Counted from the stretch's first letter, positions 43,741 through 54,949 are shown. The stretch is 64,000 bases of DNA from Erinaceus europaeus (GCF_950295315.1 NC_080179.1:65623126-65687125); one strand, 5' to 3'. Notes: generated from the letters alone by a model not told the origin. Program-made: numbers and translations.

Positions 43741-44470
43741 TCCTTCACCTCCCTATTTGCTTCACTGAGTATAGTCTTCTCCAGTTCCATCCACTTTATC
43801 TCAAAAGACACAAATGCATCCATTTTATTGCTGTTTAATATTCTGTTGAGTATATGTCCCATAACTTTTTATCCAGATATTTTCCAAAGGGCATTGTTTT
43901 TATTTCCAGGTTGCTGGTATTGTTAATAAAGCTGCTATAAATACTGCGGTATATAAATCTCTTCAAATTAGTGTTATTACATCTTTTAGGGATACACCTA
44001 GTAGTGGAATCACTGGGTCATAGGGCATCTCTATTTGTACTTGTTTAAAGATTCTCCATACTGTTCTCTACAGTGATTGTATCGGTTTACATTCCCATCA
44101 GCAGGGTAGTAGAGTTCCTCTCTCTCCACATCCTCTCCAAAATGTATATTCTCCTGTTTTACTAAAAGAACCCATCCCATTCTCACAGGTGTAAGGTGGA
44201 ATCTCAGCGTGCATGCGTGTGTGTGTTTTAATTATCTTTATTTATTTATTTATTGGGTAGAGACTGCCAGAAACTGAGAGGGGTAGGGGAGACAGATAGA
44301 GACAGAGACAGAGAGAGACAGACCTGTAGCACTGCTTCCCCACTCACAAAGCTTCCACCTGCAGATGGGGTCTGGGGCTTGAATCTGAGTCCTTGGGCAT
44401 TGTAAGATGTATGCTCACCAGGAACATCAACACCCAGCCCCCTTAATGTGGTTTTAATATGCATTTCAGA
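43741..44470 (-). mobile_element. antisense older L1, ORF2 C-terminal part
   Basis: In reverse it reads ACACCTGTGAGAATGGGATG, GGAGAGGATGTGGAGAGAGA, CCCTATGACCCAGTGATTCC and GGATGGAACTGGAGAAGACT, the ORF2 C-terminus of an L1 resembling the old type at 31.5-32.3 kb. It covers the same ORF2 interval as the end of the preceding sense L1, so it is a separate copy. Confidence 0.88.
44228..44442 (-). mobile_element. SINE form B, reverse strand
   Basis: In reverse: GGGGGCTGGGTGTTGATGTT head, CTCAGATTCAAGCCCCAGAC, CTGCAGGTGGAAGCTTTGTG, body and AATAAATAAATAAAG tail. Inserted in the antisense L1. Confidence 0.9.
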
Positions 44471-44820
44471 GTAGAATTCTTGTAACAAGGGAAAGAACCT
44501 GAACAACAGGCCTCATGGCCTGTTTAGTAAAAAGGAATGTACCTGATAGACAACAAACAATGTATTTAGCAAGCATAGAGTCAAGAGTAACAATCAGTAG
44601 GATTTCTTTCTTTCCTTTTTTTATCAGTAAGTTTTCTAATAAAATGTATCAAGAACTCCAGGATCAGAAAATTTCAACAGAATACAGTGAATGTAAAACA
44701 GAGAGACAAGGTTATAGAATAAGGGTAACAGGTCCTTCAGATAGGACTTGAACAAGAGGAATCCATAAGATACTCATGAGAAACAAGCTAGTCAAAGTCT
44801 CATAAAGAAAACACAGTGAA
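44471..44820. other. no gene recognised
   Basis: About 350 bp of unique sequence between an L1 and a SINE. Confidence 0.4.
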
Positions 44821-45066
44821 AGGGGACCAGGTGGTGTTGCATACAGTACTAAGTGCAAGAACCCACACAAGAATCTGGGTTCAAGTCCTGGGCTCCCCAC
44901 CTGCAACTTCCAAAGTGGTAAAGCAGTTCTGCAGTTGTCTATCTTTCTCTCTTCCCATTTCCATCTACCCTCTCAGTTTCTCTCTGTTCTATCCAATAAA
45001 ATGGAAAAATGCATTGGATTCACAGTGCCAACTCTGAACTCCAATGATAAACCTAGAGGCAAAAAC
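44821..45066 (+). mobile_element. tRNA-derived SINE, form B with 3' block
   Basis: GGGGACCAGGTGGTGTTGCA head, CTGGGTTCAAGTCCTGGGCT, AAAGTGGTAAAGCAGTTCTG, body ending CTCTGTTCTATCCAATAAAA, then GCATTGGATTCACAGTGCCA and AATGATAAACCTAGAGGC. Confidence 0.88.
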
Positions 45067-45094
45067 AAACAATCAAAAAACCACATTGAGAAAC

Positions 45095-45209
45095 CCATAC
45101 AAGAGACACTGGGTTCTAGCAGCAGCACCAAATGTAAGCACCATGGAAGATGCCAGGGAAGCTTTATGGATGGTAGAGTAGTGCTGAGGTGCTGAGGTGG
45201 TGAGGCAGT

Positions 45210-45243
<34 letters not shown>

Positions 45244-45290
45244 CAGAGAAAGACACATTTACTCTTTCTCTAAACTGAAAAAAAAAAATA
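45095..45290 (+). mobile_element. SINE form E with (CT)n core
   Basis: ACTGGGTTCTAGCAGCAGCA, ATGTAAGCACCATGGAAGAT and GGGAAGCTTTATGGATGGTA precede a (CT)n run at 45212-45240, then AAACTGAAAAAAAAAAATAA. I recognise the pattern as a further SINE type in this genome, with lower certainty. Confidence 0.55.
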
Positions 45291-45594
45291 AATGTAGGGT
45301 TTGGGGTCCAGAACACATTTTTCTGGTTGCTGTTTCCTGTAAGAAAATTAAAAAAAAATACATTTAAAGAATTGAAGAATAAAGGAGTATGGTGTGATGG
45401 AAAAAAATACACCAAAATTTCAGATTTTTTTTTTTTTACTGAATAGTTTGGGGATGTTGAATAAAATACTGAATCTGGAAGCAGGGGTATGGAGTAGGAG
45501 CCATTTCTGAAGCTCTCCTGTGAACCTAAAAAAAATAAAAAAACCTTTCTCAGTCTCTGTTTTTTCCTCTTATCATATCCCTGTTATCTTTACA
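45291..45594. other. no gene recognised
   Basis: A/T-rich unique sequence with two poly-T/A runs. Confidence 0.4.
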
Positions 45595-45765
45595 ATGTAC
45601 AAAGACCGGTTTAAGTCCCTGCTCCCCACCTGCAAGGGGAAAGCTTCACAATGGTGGAGTAGTGCTGCAGGTGTCTCTCTCCCTCTTTATATTTCCCTTC
45701 TTGGTTTCTGGCTATTTCTATCAAATGCACAAAGATACTTAAAAATACTTAAAAATAAAGAAGTC
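45595..45765 (+). mobile_element. SINE form B, 5'-truncated
   Basis: Starts at GTACAAAGACCGGTTTAAGT, keeps CCCTGCTCCCCACCTGCAAG, GTGGAGTAGTGCTGCAGGTG, and the body TTTCTGGCTATTTCTATCAA. Its tail runs into an L1. Confidence 0.85.
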
Positions 45766-48700
45766 TGAAGGCTGCAAGAAAAGGAACAAAGAGTCACATA
45801 TAGTGGAAACCCCATAAGATCATCAGATTTCTCCATGTAAACTCTGAAAGCCAGAAGAAAATGGCAAAACAGATATTGAATGCTCTGTGAGAAAAGCTTT
45901 TAACCAAGACTACTATATCCTGCCAGACTCTTCATTCCGAATAGATGGAGGGATAAAAACCTTCTCTGACAAGTAGCAGGCGAAGGCACTGACTATCGAT
46001 AAACCTGCTCTACAAGAAATTCTAAAAGTGCTCCTATAAACAGTGACAATATCAACAAAAACTATGGAATACTACTCAGTTATTAAAAATAATAAATTCA
46101 CCTTCTTTTCTTCATATTGGACAGAGCTGGTTGGAAAGGTAATAAGTGAGTTAGGCCCAAAAGAGAAGGATGAATATGGGAGATTCCATTCATAGAGAGA
46201 AGCTGGCGGGGGGCATGGGTGGTGGTACACAGGGCTAAGTGCACATAGTATGAAGCACAAGGACCCATGCGAGGATCCCAGTTTGAGCCCCCAGCACCCC
46301 ACCCAGAGGGAGGGATTGCTTCACAAGCGGTGAAGCAGGTCTGAAGGTGTCTATCTTTCTCTCCCCTTCTCTATCGTCCTGTACTATCTCTGTTTCTCTC
46401 TGCCCTATCTAATAAAATAGAAAAACTGGCTGCTAGGAGCAGTGGATTCATTGTGCTGGCACAAAGGCCCAGTGATATCCCAGTGGGGGAAAAAAAAAAA
46501 AGGAATAAGAAGGAGAGGAAGTTGAGAAATAAGAACAAACAAAAGGAAACACAAAGCAGAATGTGGACTGTGTTTGATGTATTGGACATAATCTTAAAAT
46601 CCACTATTAATTCAGTATGTAAGAGGAAAAACAGAATAAATCTTTCAAGTTGTTTAACTGCCTAGATTTTAGTTCTTAGTACATATCCCTTTAGTCTGAT
46701 CATTTAATATTTCAAATTTGTAAACTGATTGAACTCTGACACTGGGCTTAAATTGTTAAAGAATGTCTAAAAATTACTCTTTTTTTGTACTAAGTTACCT
46801 ATAACCTTAGATCAGTTGGACAATGATCATTTGCTCCTGTTAATATATAAGATATTGTTATTAGTTGACATCATTAAATGACATAAACCACGTGAGGACA
46901 AATAATCCTAACCAGGAAATTTTCAAAGAAAACCAAGATCCCAGCTAACTCAGTTATAATAATAATTATTATCTATTGCCTTTTTAAATTCTAAGAACAT
47001 AAGGAACCTTCCCCATTCTCTTTTAAAAACCTTTGGGGCAACTGCTGTATTTCTTGATACCTCTCCTCTTAACCACTTATGCTGTTATACTCCCCCTACT
47101 GACGTCAACTAAATCAATACAACCAGTGTCAAAATGCCACGTTATGCTGCCGCTGCCATTTTGCTTTGGACTGTATCCAGAGACGTTAAGCCTGAGATGC
47201 CAACTCCAATAATCTGGTGATATCTTTCCTAACACATGGGACTACGCAGCTCTGTTTCAGATGGCACACTCTCCACATAGATTCAGATTCTAGATATAGG
47301 CTAGGGCCTAGGAGACTGTGTACATGAATAGACATACCCATAATTTAGGGGCAAATATATATCTCAAAGTAAAAGTGTTTAATAGTCTTCTATGACTACA
47401 CTTAGAGATAATAATCTTGACATTCTAGTAATCTTTGAGCCAACAGAAGATGTATAAATTTTCTAATCAAATATTAGTTACTTAGACACTCTTCTCTCCT
47501 ATCTCATATCCCTCAACCATTCTATTTACTCAACCAACTATAGAAAAGAAAGTAAGAAATATTTCCTAATATTTTCTGATAGCATCAGCATCATCATGAC
47601 CCCTTGATAATGTTTAGAAGAAAAAAGGTATACACCTGACCAAGAGATTAATTGGAAAAATATACATATCAACTAAAGGATAATTATTATCCTATGACAA
47701 ACTTTATTAGAATCATCAAACAAGGAACTGCAGTAAAACTTAAGGCTAACTTAGATCCTACTAATAGCCCTTGATGTATTTCCTTCACAAATTGAGGCTA
47801 GACCCTATAGACCAATTTGGATACAACAAATGACACTCAATGATTAAATCCAAGATCCTCAGATAAAGAAGAGACTACAAAAGCTGGAAAAGGACAAGGG
47901 ACTGGCTCACTTAATGGTGGCCTCACTGGTCACTACCAGGTCACCCCATCACTTGGGGCTCAAATCAGTGAATCCTTAGGATTCCACCATAAATACAATG
48001 GGCTTAGACCTATGATAGACCCCTCTTTCCACTACCACTGGTCACTTCCATCACCGCTTTTTAAAGGGCCTCTCCTTGAACTTTCTCTTACTATAAAGTA
48101 GCAATATTAGGGACTGTCCTACTTTCCAAAGGCAGGCTGGGTCATTCTGTTCTGCTACTCAAGGAAGACTGGTCCTGAAATGAGTGCAGCCTAGAATGTT
48201 CCTAGCTGTGACCATAGACTGTGAGCTCAGACTGAGAGGGACTCAGAATTTATACAGGCCTCCTTTGCTAAATATGAATATACATGAGCCCTGGGTAAGG
48301 TTGATGTGATAAACACCAATTGTATTTAAATATTTTGTTCTAGTTTAGGAGCTACTCTCTGCCCTAATCCAGCTTTCTAGTTCTAGTCTCATGACTATAT
48401 CTTCCCAGACAATATTTTTAGCCTACCTACTACTGCAATCTCAAGCAAAAATTACTAAAGTCATGGGCCCCTAGGAACATACCTAAAATAAGTTCCTAGC
48501 ATTTTACCACTCTAAAATCCCTAATCTCATGTGTTCTACTCCTACTTTCTGGACCCTATTTATTAAATATTTTGTCCTGTCTTGCAACTTACTGCCTTGT
48601 ACTCATCAAGTTGCAGATGCCACTATGATTCCATCCTGAACTCCATGAGCAGAGGGCTTCATCAATGTGTCCTGGAACCTCACCTCTCCAGAGTCCTCTA

Positions 48701-49195
48701 AGGAAAGATAGAAACAGGCTGAGGATATGGATCAACCTGTCAACACCCATATCCAGTGGAGAAGCAATTACAGAAGCCAGCACTCGTACCCTCTATACCC
48801 CAAAAAGAATTTTTGTCCATGCTCCCAGAGGGGGAGAAATGTCAGAGGATGATGACTTAGAGGGCTCTGAAATCCAATTCCATCAGGACCCTAAGAGAGA
48901 AGAGGGAAACAAGGAAAGACATTCAGAAGTAGTAATAGGTATAGGTGTGGCTTAAAAAGAAAGAGAAGACAGGACCATAGGAAAAAATGGGCAAAAATAG
49001 ATGGATAGATTGATTGATAGATAGGTAGATGATATAATGATAGATAGCTACAAAAATAAATCAACTCATGGTCATCTTGGGAGAACCATTGCCTTTTCCA
49101 ATGGAGGGAGTGCGTACACAAAACTGGTGGTTGAAACAGTATGGAATTATACTCCTGTTATTTTGTAAACCTCTAATAATAAAAAATGTTTACTT
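45766..49195 (+). mobile_element. L1 lacking nearly all of ORF2, with complete 3' UTR
   Basis: ORF1 C-terminal sequence (45766-46038: GAAGGCTGCAAGAAAAGGAA; CTCTACAAGAAATTCTAAAA; stop near CTCCTATAA) is followed after about 30 bp by ATGGAATACTACTCAGTTAT from the ORF2 C-terminus. After a SINE (46206-46500) the 3' UTR continues for about 2.7 kb to CTCCTGTTATTTTGTAAACC. A 96-codon frame at 48665-48955 lies in the 3' UTR and is not a gene. Confidence 0.85.
46206..46500 (+). mobile_element. SINE form A/B with 3' block, in L1
   Basis: GCATGGGTGGTGGTACACAG head, CCCAGTTTGAGCCCCCAGCA, CAAGCGGTGAAGCAGGTCTG, body ending CTGCCCTATCTAATAAAATA, then GGAGCAGTGGATTCATTGTG and ATATCCCAGTGGGGG. Confidence 0.9.
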
Positions 49196-49411
49196 GTTTG
49201 TAAAGGCCAGTTTTATTTCATACACATAACAGACAAGGTACTGAGCAATGTAAGCAAATTATAAGGTGAAGAAATAAAGTGTTTTCTGTCTACTAAATCA
49301 TCTAGCATCCCTAACCTCATAAATTTATCTAGAGAAATACAGTTAAAACAGTAGAATGACTAAACCTTTTAAATTAAATAAGAAGAATTTGGAATATAAA
49401 TATTTATCTTG

Positions 49412-49612
49412 GGGGCCAGGTGGCGGTGCACTTGGTTGAGTGCACATGTTAGCATGAGCACTGATAGAGGGTCAGGCCCCCAACCCCACAAGTGAGGTGG
49501 GGAGAAGATTTACAAGTGGTGAAGCAGTGCTGTACGTGTTCTTCTCTCCCTCTCCCTCCCCTCCTCTTTCCTTTCAATTCTTTCTTCCTATCAAATAAAT
49601 AAATAAATGTTA
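49412..49612 (+). mobile_element. SINE form B
   Basis: GGGGGCCAGGTGGCGGTGCA head, a B-box region changed to GGGTCAGGCCCCCAACC, AAGTGGTGAAGCAGTGCTGT, CT-rich body and AAATAAATAAATAAATG tail. Confidence 0.92.
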
Positions 49613-50178
49613 AAACTTTTTAAATAAACATTTTTTTAAGAATTAACTTCAGGAAATTCTATGTACTTAAAAAATTCAAAATCATTAAAAAGGATGTACA
49701 GTTTAATTTTACATTACACAAAAATAACAACCACACTGAGAAACATTCAGATCAAACAATGCTTTAAAATTTAAGGGACAGTTAGAAACTCAGTAAAGTA
49801 GATCTCAGGTACATAGTCTGTAATAAGCATAGAAAATAGTTCATACATATTTAAGGCAGGATATGAAAATCAGCATCTAGAACGGACTCAAGTAATCTTT
49901 GCCACAGTTTGCCAATCAATCAAATGGGTATATGAAAATATATGCTATGGTTTTTAAGAAAATCATCTGTGACCTTTTTTTTATTATGATTTACAGAAAT
50001 TGAAATCTCCACTGGAGTTCAGGATGAAAGGGGTGGGTCATTAGGTTTCTGCCTCAAGGAAATAGGTCTCAGCATGCCACTGACAGAGCTCAAATAGTGG
50101 TAATAAGGTCATCAATTATCTTGGTCTAGATATAGTTGGAAACCCTGGGAGGTGAGGCTTACATTCAGAAAGAGATAT

Positions 50179-50179
<1 letters not shown>
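49613..50179. other. no gene recognised
   Basis: Unique A/T-rich DNA. Confidence 0.4.

Positions 50180-50241
<62 letters not shown>
50180..50241. repeat. (TG)n microsatellite
   Basis: About 31 uninterrupted TG units. Confidence 0.97.
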
Positions 50242-50243
<2 letters not shown>

Positions 50244-51165
50244 TTAAGCAATAGCATCATAGAAGACAGGTGCTTTGGTTGTGTCCATAGGGAAATGGCT
50301 CAGAAATTGGACAACGAAAACCAGTACTTCAACCTCCGAAAAATGGAATCTATGAAATATCCTTAACCAGGATTTACTTCATAGGTACTCAGACAAGATT
50401 TTTTTAACACTGATATGTTTTTTAATATATAATAAAAAATACTAAAACTTAATTTTCTTAGTTTGCATTTATATCAATACAAACAGATATAATCTTCATG
50501 AAAGATATATATGTGAACACACCATATGCTTAAGGTAAAAAATAAAAAAGCAAATCAACAAACAAAATAACTTCTAGAGTTGTAAGCAAAAAACAAAGTA
50601 AAGAAAAGAAACAATGAATTCATATAACTTTCAAGAGTCTCTATCCTAAAATATACCTCGTAGGAGAAGAACTAATATAAATAAATGGACTGTCTACTGT
50701 GACCATAGGCTCTTCAGGGGAAGATGTTCAGAATATCCCATAAAGATCTTTGTAAGAAGACCAGTTCCCTGGGGATGTACTCTGGCCAGTGTAATCTGTC
50801 CTCAACTAGTTATTTGGGAAGTAGTAATTCCCCATAGGTGTCACTGCATCTACACACATGCTCTACATGTTACAGTTACTGAACTAGTTGCACATGTAAA
50901 TGATTTACTTATGCTATGCATAAATTCACTCTTTCATTAGAAAACGTCTTACATTTAAATTGTGGCTCATATCTATAACACTAAACGACAAGGACCTTGC
51001 TGGTACACGTGCAGAGTTATGACGAAGCCAGATGGAGCTGGTTTTCGAGCACAGAAAGTGAATGTTTTTTGTTTGCTTTCCAAGATAAATACTAAATAAC
51101 ACCATTAAGAAGTACATAATATTAATATTTAGTCAAATTGATGGTATGAAAATCAAAGCTGATAG
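50242..51165. other. no gene recognised
   Basis: Unique sequence. No coding frame or repeat assigned. Confidence 0.4.
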
Positions 51166-51370
51166 GGGCCAGGCAGTGGAAGACCTGATTAAGCATGTGC
51201 ATTACAATGTGCAAGGACCCTGGATCAAGCCCCTGGTCCCCACCTGAGCAATAAAGCTTCACAAATGATGAAGCAGGCTACAGGTATCTCTCTCTGTCTC
51301 TCTCCCTCTGTATCTCCCCCTCCCCTCTCAATTTCTCTCTGTCTTTATCCAATAATAAATAAAAATAAAT
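51166..51370 (+). mobile_element. SINE form B
   Basis: GGGGCCAGGCAGTGGAAGAC head, GTGCAAGGACCCTGGATCAA, GCCCCTGGTCCCCACCTGAG, body ending TCTCTGTCTTTATCCAATAA, A-rich tail. Confidence 0.92.
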
Positions 51371-51885
51371 TTAACAAGGTGATGCATATACCTCCTTATT
51401 TACTAGCTAGTTTACTGTATTTCATTTGTCTATGTTTTTAAACTTCTATTTGACCTGAAAATTGAAAAGACAATGTGCTGATAAGCATCATGAATCTCTT
51501 ACCAGTTCTATGTTTAGTGGTATCACCCTAGTTGTTTGAAATTGACAACAGTGAGGACATTTACATAACAAAGCTCATCTAATACTGCAAAACTGAGCTT
51601 CATTTCCCTAAGGCCTTCCTTCCTCATAGCTAGATAAAGATTCCCCAGCACATCACTGAAAACCTGCTCTGCACAATAACTTTCCTTTGATGATGACACT
51701 GATGTCATGAGGTAAACTCTCTGTCAAGCAGATTCAAATGAAGGATTGGTTGATGAGTGCATAAACAGGTCTAATCTGAAAATACTCTATAGCATGTATA
51801 GAGACCTTGCTATGTAAAACTGTTCGACAAAAATTGGAGAAGGCATATTCCAATTTTGCAAATGTACAACTTAAAATTGATAAAT
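51371..51885. other. no gene recognised
   Basis: Unique sequence between two form B SINEs. Confidence 0.4.
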
Positions 51886-51895
51886 ACTTATAATA

Positions 51896-52077
51896 GTGCA
51901 TGCACAAGGACCAGGGTTCAAGCCCTGGGTTCCCACCTGCAGGGGGAAAACTTTGCCAGTGGCGGAGCAGAGCTGCAGGTGTCTCTCTGTCTCTCTCCCT
52001 ATTTCTCACTTCCCTCCCAATTTCTGGCTGTCTCTATGCAATAGATAAATAAAGATAATAAAAAATTAAAAATAAAG
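51896..52077 (+). mobile_element. SINE form B, 5'-truncated, with short duplication
   Basis: Begins after the A box at GTGCATGCACAAGGACCAGG, keeps a perfect-looking GGTTCAAGCCC, the body TTTCTGGCTGTCTCTATGCA and an AATAGATAAATAAAGATAAT tail. ACTTATAATA occurs at 51886-51895 and 52078-52087. It shows the unbroken tail sequence into which the LTR at 13201 inserted in another copy. Confidence 0.92.
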
Positions 52078-52305
52078 ACTTATAATACTCTTAAGATCAT
52101 TCAGCTGAGACGTGGCAGAGAGGTTATGTTTTCTACCAATATACGCTTTTTGAACAGGATTTTCTCCCTATATGCCACAAAAAAAGCTAAGGATACTTGA
52201 CTCTGATTTGATCAAATTAGTTCCAGACCTAGGCAATCAAAGACTTAAAATTCTCATTCTGAATCAAAGAATTGGACTATATATGGGATTTTGTAGAGAA
52301 AAATC

Positions 52306-52444
52306 ATCAGGCCAGCAAGATAGCTTACCAGAGAGGGGGCCTATTGATTACGCTCAGGACTCAAACAGGAGTCCTCATTGCATTGGGGGAAGGAGAAGAT
52401 CTCTGTATCTTACTCTCTCTCAATCTCTCTCTCTCTCTCTCTCT

Positions 52445-52494
<50 letters not shown>

Positions 52495-52610
52495 TGGACT
52501 GTTAGAAAAGTCCATGATTTATTTGTTCATGTTTTTCTATGGAACAGTGCATCATGAATTTTCTGATAACCCAATATCTGAAAAAGCCAACCCAGAGTGA
52601 CAAAACCTCA
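52306..52610 (+). mobile_element. SINE form F with microsatellite core, low certainty
   Basis: GGCCAGCAAGATAGCTTACC, AGGACTCAAACAGGAGTCCT and GCATTGGGGGAAGGAGAAGA precede a (CT)n(TG)n core. The pattern suggests another tRNA-like SINE type; the right boundary is unclear. Confidence 0.45.
52418..52493. repeat. (CT)n(TG)n compound microsatellite
   Basis: CT units then about 22 TG units. Confidence 0.96.
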
Positions 52611-53623
52611 GTGATAGCAAAAGAGGGAAAAAAAAAAGTAAAAGACACCATATAATAAACAAATACTAAAATCTCTTAGAGAAATTTTTCCCTTCAAATA
52701 TATTCTGTTACTCAGATACTAAAGCCTTCTTTACAAAGGTACACAAACTAGTCTCCTGTCAAAAGGGTTTGATGAAAACTTTGAAAGCATTTGCAATTTT
52801 TCATTTTTCTCCCATGGTTATATTCTACCTGCTAAAAACAAAAAATGATTGTTCCTATTGAAATAATGCTGAAAATACCATTTCCCCAGGGAGTTGGTAC
52901 TAACTAATGCCTATCCTTTGCAATTTGCAGTATAAGTACGTAGCAAGCAATCATTCTAAATGCCAATGTACTTGGAAACTGACATGTTGATTATCATGTT
53001 TGGATATTATTTTTCATTTATCTTTGAAAATAAAAACAATCAGTCCTATTCTATAAATATTATCTCCATTGGAAAACTATTGCTAATTTAAAAAATCTAC
53101 ATCTTTTTGACCATGAAATCTATTGAAATTTACTGTAAACATACAGTACTTATTATAATAATGAAAAATTTTTTCAATACATACAAAAGACTATGGGGAA
53201 GAAAAGAGAGGTGGGTAGATGGGGAGTGGAAATAGTAAACCACCAGAAAGATGCAATTAGAGCTATATTGGCTTGACAAAGCACTACTAACAAGAGAGCT
53301 GGACTGGATTTCTTTTTCCTTTTGCCAGTCTGTGCCAGGCTCCTTAGGGGGACCTATGTCAGTTAAAAGGGCTTCATTTCAATAAGTAGCTTCTTAATAG
53401 GAGAGCAATAAAGATGCAAAAAGACTTACCAACCTAAAACCATTGTACAAGCACACACAGAACCATGTATATGTATATAATCAGTGTGGCAAATAAAATC
53501 AGTGGAAAATATTTGGCCTTACAGGAGGTAATATTTACTTCACCATGTGGCTTTTGTTTATAGTAGGCTCATATTACAGAATCATCAAAAATAGTAACCT
53601 GCGATAATATTTAAAATTTCAAC
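52611..53623. other. no gene recognised
   Basis: Unique A/T-rich sequence; no recognised element. Confidence 0.4.
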
Positions 53624-53635
53624 GTGTTCAACTCA

Positions 53636-53837
53636 GGAGTCGGGAGGTAGCACAGCCAGTTAAGCGCACATGGCGCAAAGCACAAGGACCGGCATAAGGA
53701 TCCTAGTTCAAGTCCCTGGCTCCCCACCTGCAGGCGGTGAAGCAGGTCTGCAGGTGTCTATCTTTCTCTCCCCCTGTCTTCCCCTCCTCTCTCCATTTCT
53801 CTCTGTCCTATTCAATAATGACTACAGAACAAAAAGA
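53636..53837 (+). mobile_element. SINE form A with a 16-bp internal deletion
   Basis: GGAGTCGGGAGGTAGCACAG head, GCGCACATGGCGCAAAGCAC, CACCTGCAGGCGGTGAAGCA (the usual GGGGAGTCGCTTCACA-type stretch is missing), and a body ending CTCTGTCCTATTCAATAATG. Duplication GTGTTCAACTCA (53624-53635) / GTGTTCAATTCA (53838-53849). Confidence 0.94.
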
Positions 53838-53967
53838 GTGTTCAATTCATTATGTTGTGCCAGCTAAGATTATAGTTCTAAGAAAAGGTTTACATAATTT
53901 GCTATTCCATTGTTTGAGCATGTTCCTGAGGACTCACTAAATTGGATCTTGAGTAAGACATACATAC

Positions 53968-54109
53968 ACAAATGAAGCAGTAAAGTCAGTTTCTGCCATT
54001 AGGATGGCAATGTTATCTTTATCAGAATATCCATCACCATCATCATTGTCATGATCAAAAAGAGCATCATCATCCTCAGCATCTCCAATATCATCTCCAT
54101 TAGCAATTC
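53968..54109 (-). other. GAT-rich open segment with splice-like borders (possible exon)
   Basis: On the minus strand a 142-nt stretch encodes an acidic run, GDDIGDAEDDDALFDHDNDD and then SDKDNIAILMAETDFTASF, with no stop in that frame. Before it lies a pyrimidine-rich stretch ending TTCAG (plus 54110-54114) like a splice acceptor; after it GTATGT (plus 53962-53967) like a donor. GAT repeats alone keep frames open, so this may be a decayed microsatellite. I do not recognise the protein. Confidence 0.25.
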
Positions 54110-54159
54110 CTGAATGTCAATAAATAGACAAAAATGCTTTGGTGTGACAATGTACCATT

Positions 54160-54464
54160 TCTTCCCTCCTTTCTTTCTCTTTCTTTCTTTCTTTCTTTCT
54201 TTCTTTCCTTCTTTCTTCTGCACTAAGAATCCACTGCTCCTGTGGCCATCTTTTTCTGATTGTTTGAATAAGACAGAGAGAAATTGAGAGGGGAGGTGAA
54301 GATAGAGATAGAGAGAGAAAGACAGCTGCAGACCTATTTCGCCACTTGTGAAATGACCCCCCTGCAGGTAGAGAACCAGGGGCTCAAACCAGGGTCCTTG
54401 AGCACATCCCTGTGCTCCGTACTATGTGCTCTTAACCCTGTGTGCCATTATCCAATGCCCCCCT
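54160..54464 (-). mobile_element. SINE form A/B, reverse strand, (CTTT)n tail
   Basis: In reverse: GGGGGGCATTGGATAATGGC head, CCCTGGTTTGAGCCCCTGGT, CTGCAGGGGGGTCATTTCAC, body, then GGAGCAGTGGATTCTTAGTG and a (GAAA)n tail at 54172-54213. Confidence 0.88.
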
Positions 54465-54477
54465 GCTTTCTTTTTTT

Positions 54478-54746
54478 TAATTGTCATCAGGGTATTGCTG
54501 GAGCTTGGTGCCTTCCAGCACTACAAATCTGCACAGCTCAGTGGCCATTTTTTCTTTCTATTTTACTTGATAAGTCAAAGAGAAATTGACAGAGACAGAG
54601 GAGGCAGAAGGGGAGAAAGACACCTACATACCTGCTTCATTGCTCATAGAACTCCCCCCTCTGCAGGTGGGGAGCAGAGGCTTGAACTTAGGTCCTTATA
54701 TATGGTCATGCGTACCTTCAACTGGCTGAGCCACCACCTGACCCCC
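54478..54746 (-). mobile_element. SINE form B, reverse strand, adjacent to the previous one
   Basis: In reverse: GGGGGTCAGGTGGTGGCTCA head, ACCTAAGTTCAAGCCTCTGC, AGAGGGGGGAGTTCTATGAG, body and 3' block (CCAGCAATACCCTGATGAC). Two same-oriented SINEs back to back. Confidence 0.86.
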
Positions 54747-54949
54747 TAATATTTGTCTGCATACTTGTATTTTGGGGGAATTGAAAATTTTACTGAAGTT
54801 GAGTCCTTTTGAAATGATGAAAAGACAAATGCTTTTTTTTCTGCTCATTATAATCACCTAGGGGAGAACGCATTCAATGCTTGCTGTAAATCTAGTCTGC
54901 CTTTTAGTAGCTATCGTGAATAAATAACCAGAATGGTAAGGAAGGAAAG
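54747..54949. other. no gene recognised
   Basis: Short unique stretch before the LTR. Confidence 0.4.

Noticed and set aside
43741..44470. Twin-priming inversion of the preceding L1
   Set aside because: The inverted part covers the same ORF2 interval as the sense copy and is of an older type, so it is another element.
48665..48955. 96-codon plus-strand open frame
   Set aside because: Located inside an L1 3' UTR; equivalent positions in the other copies are not open.
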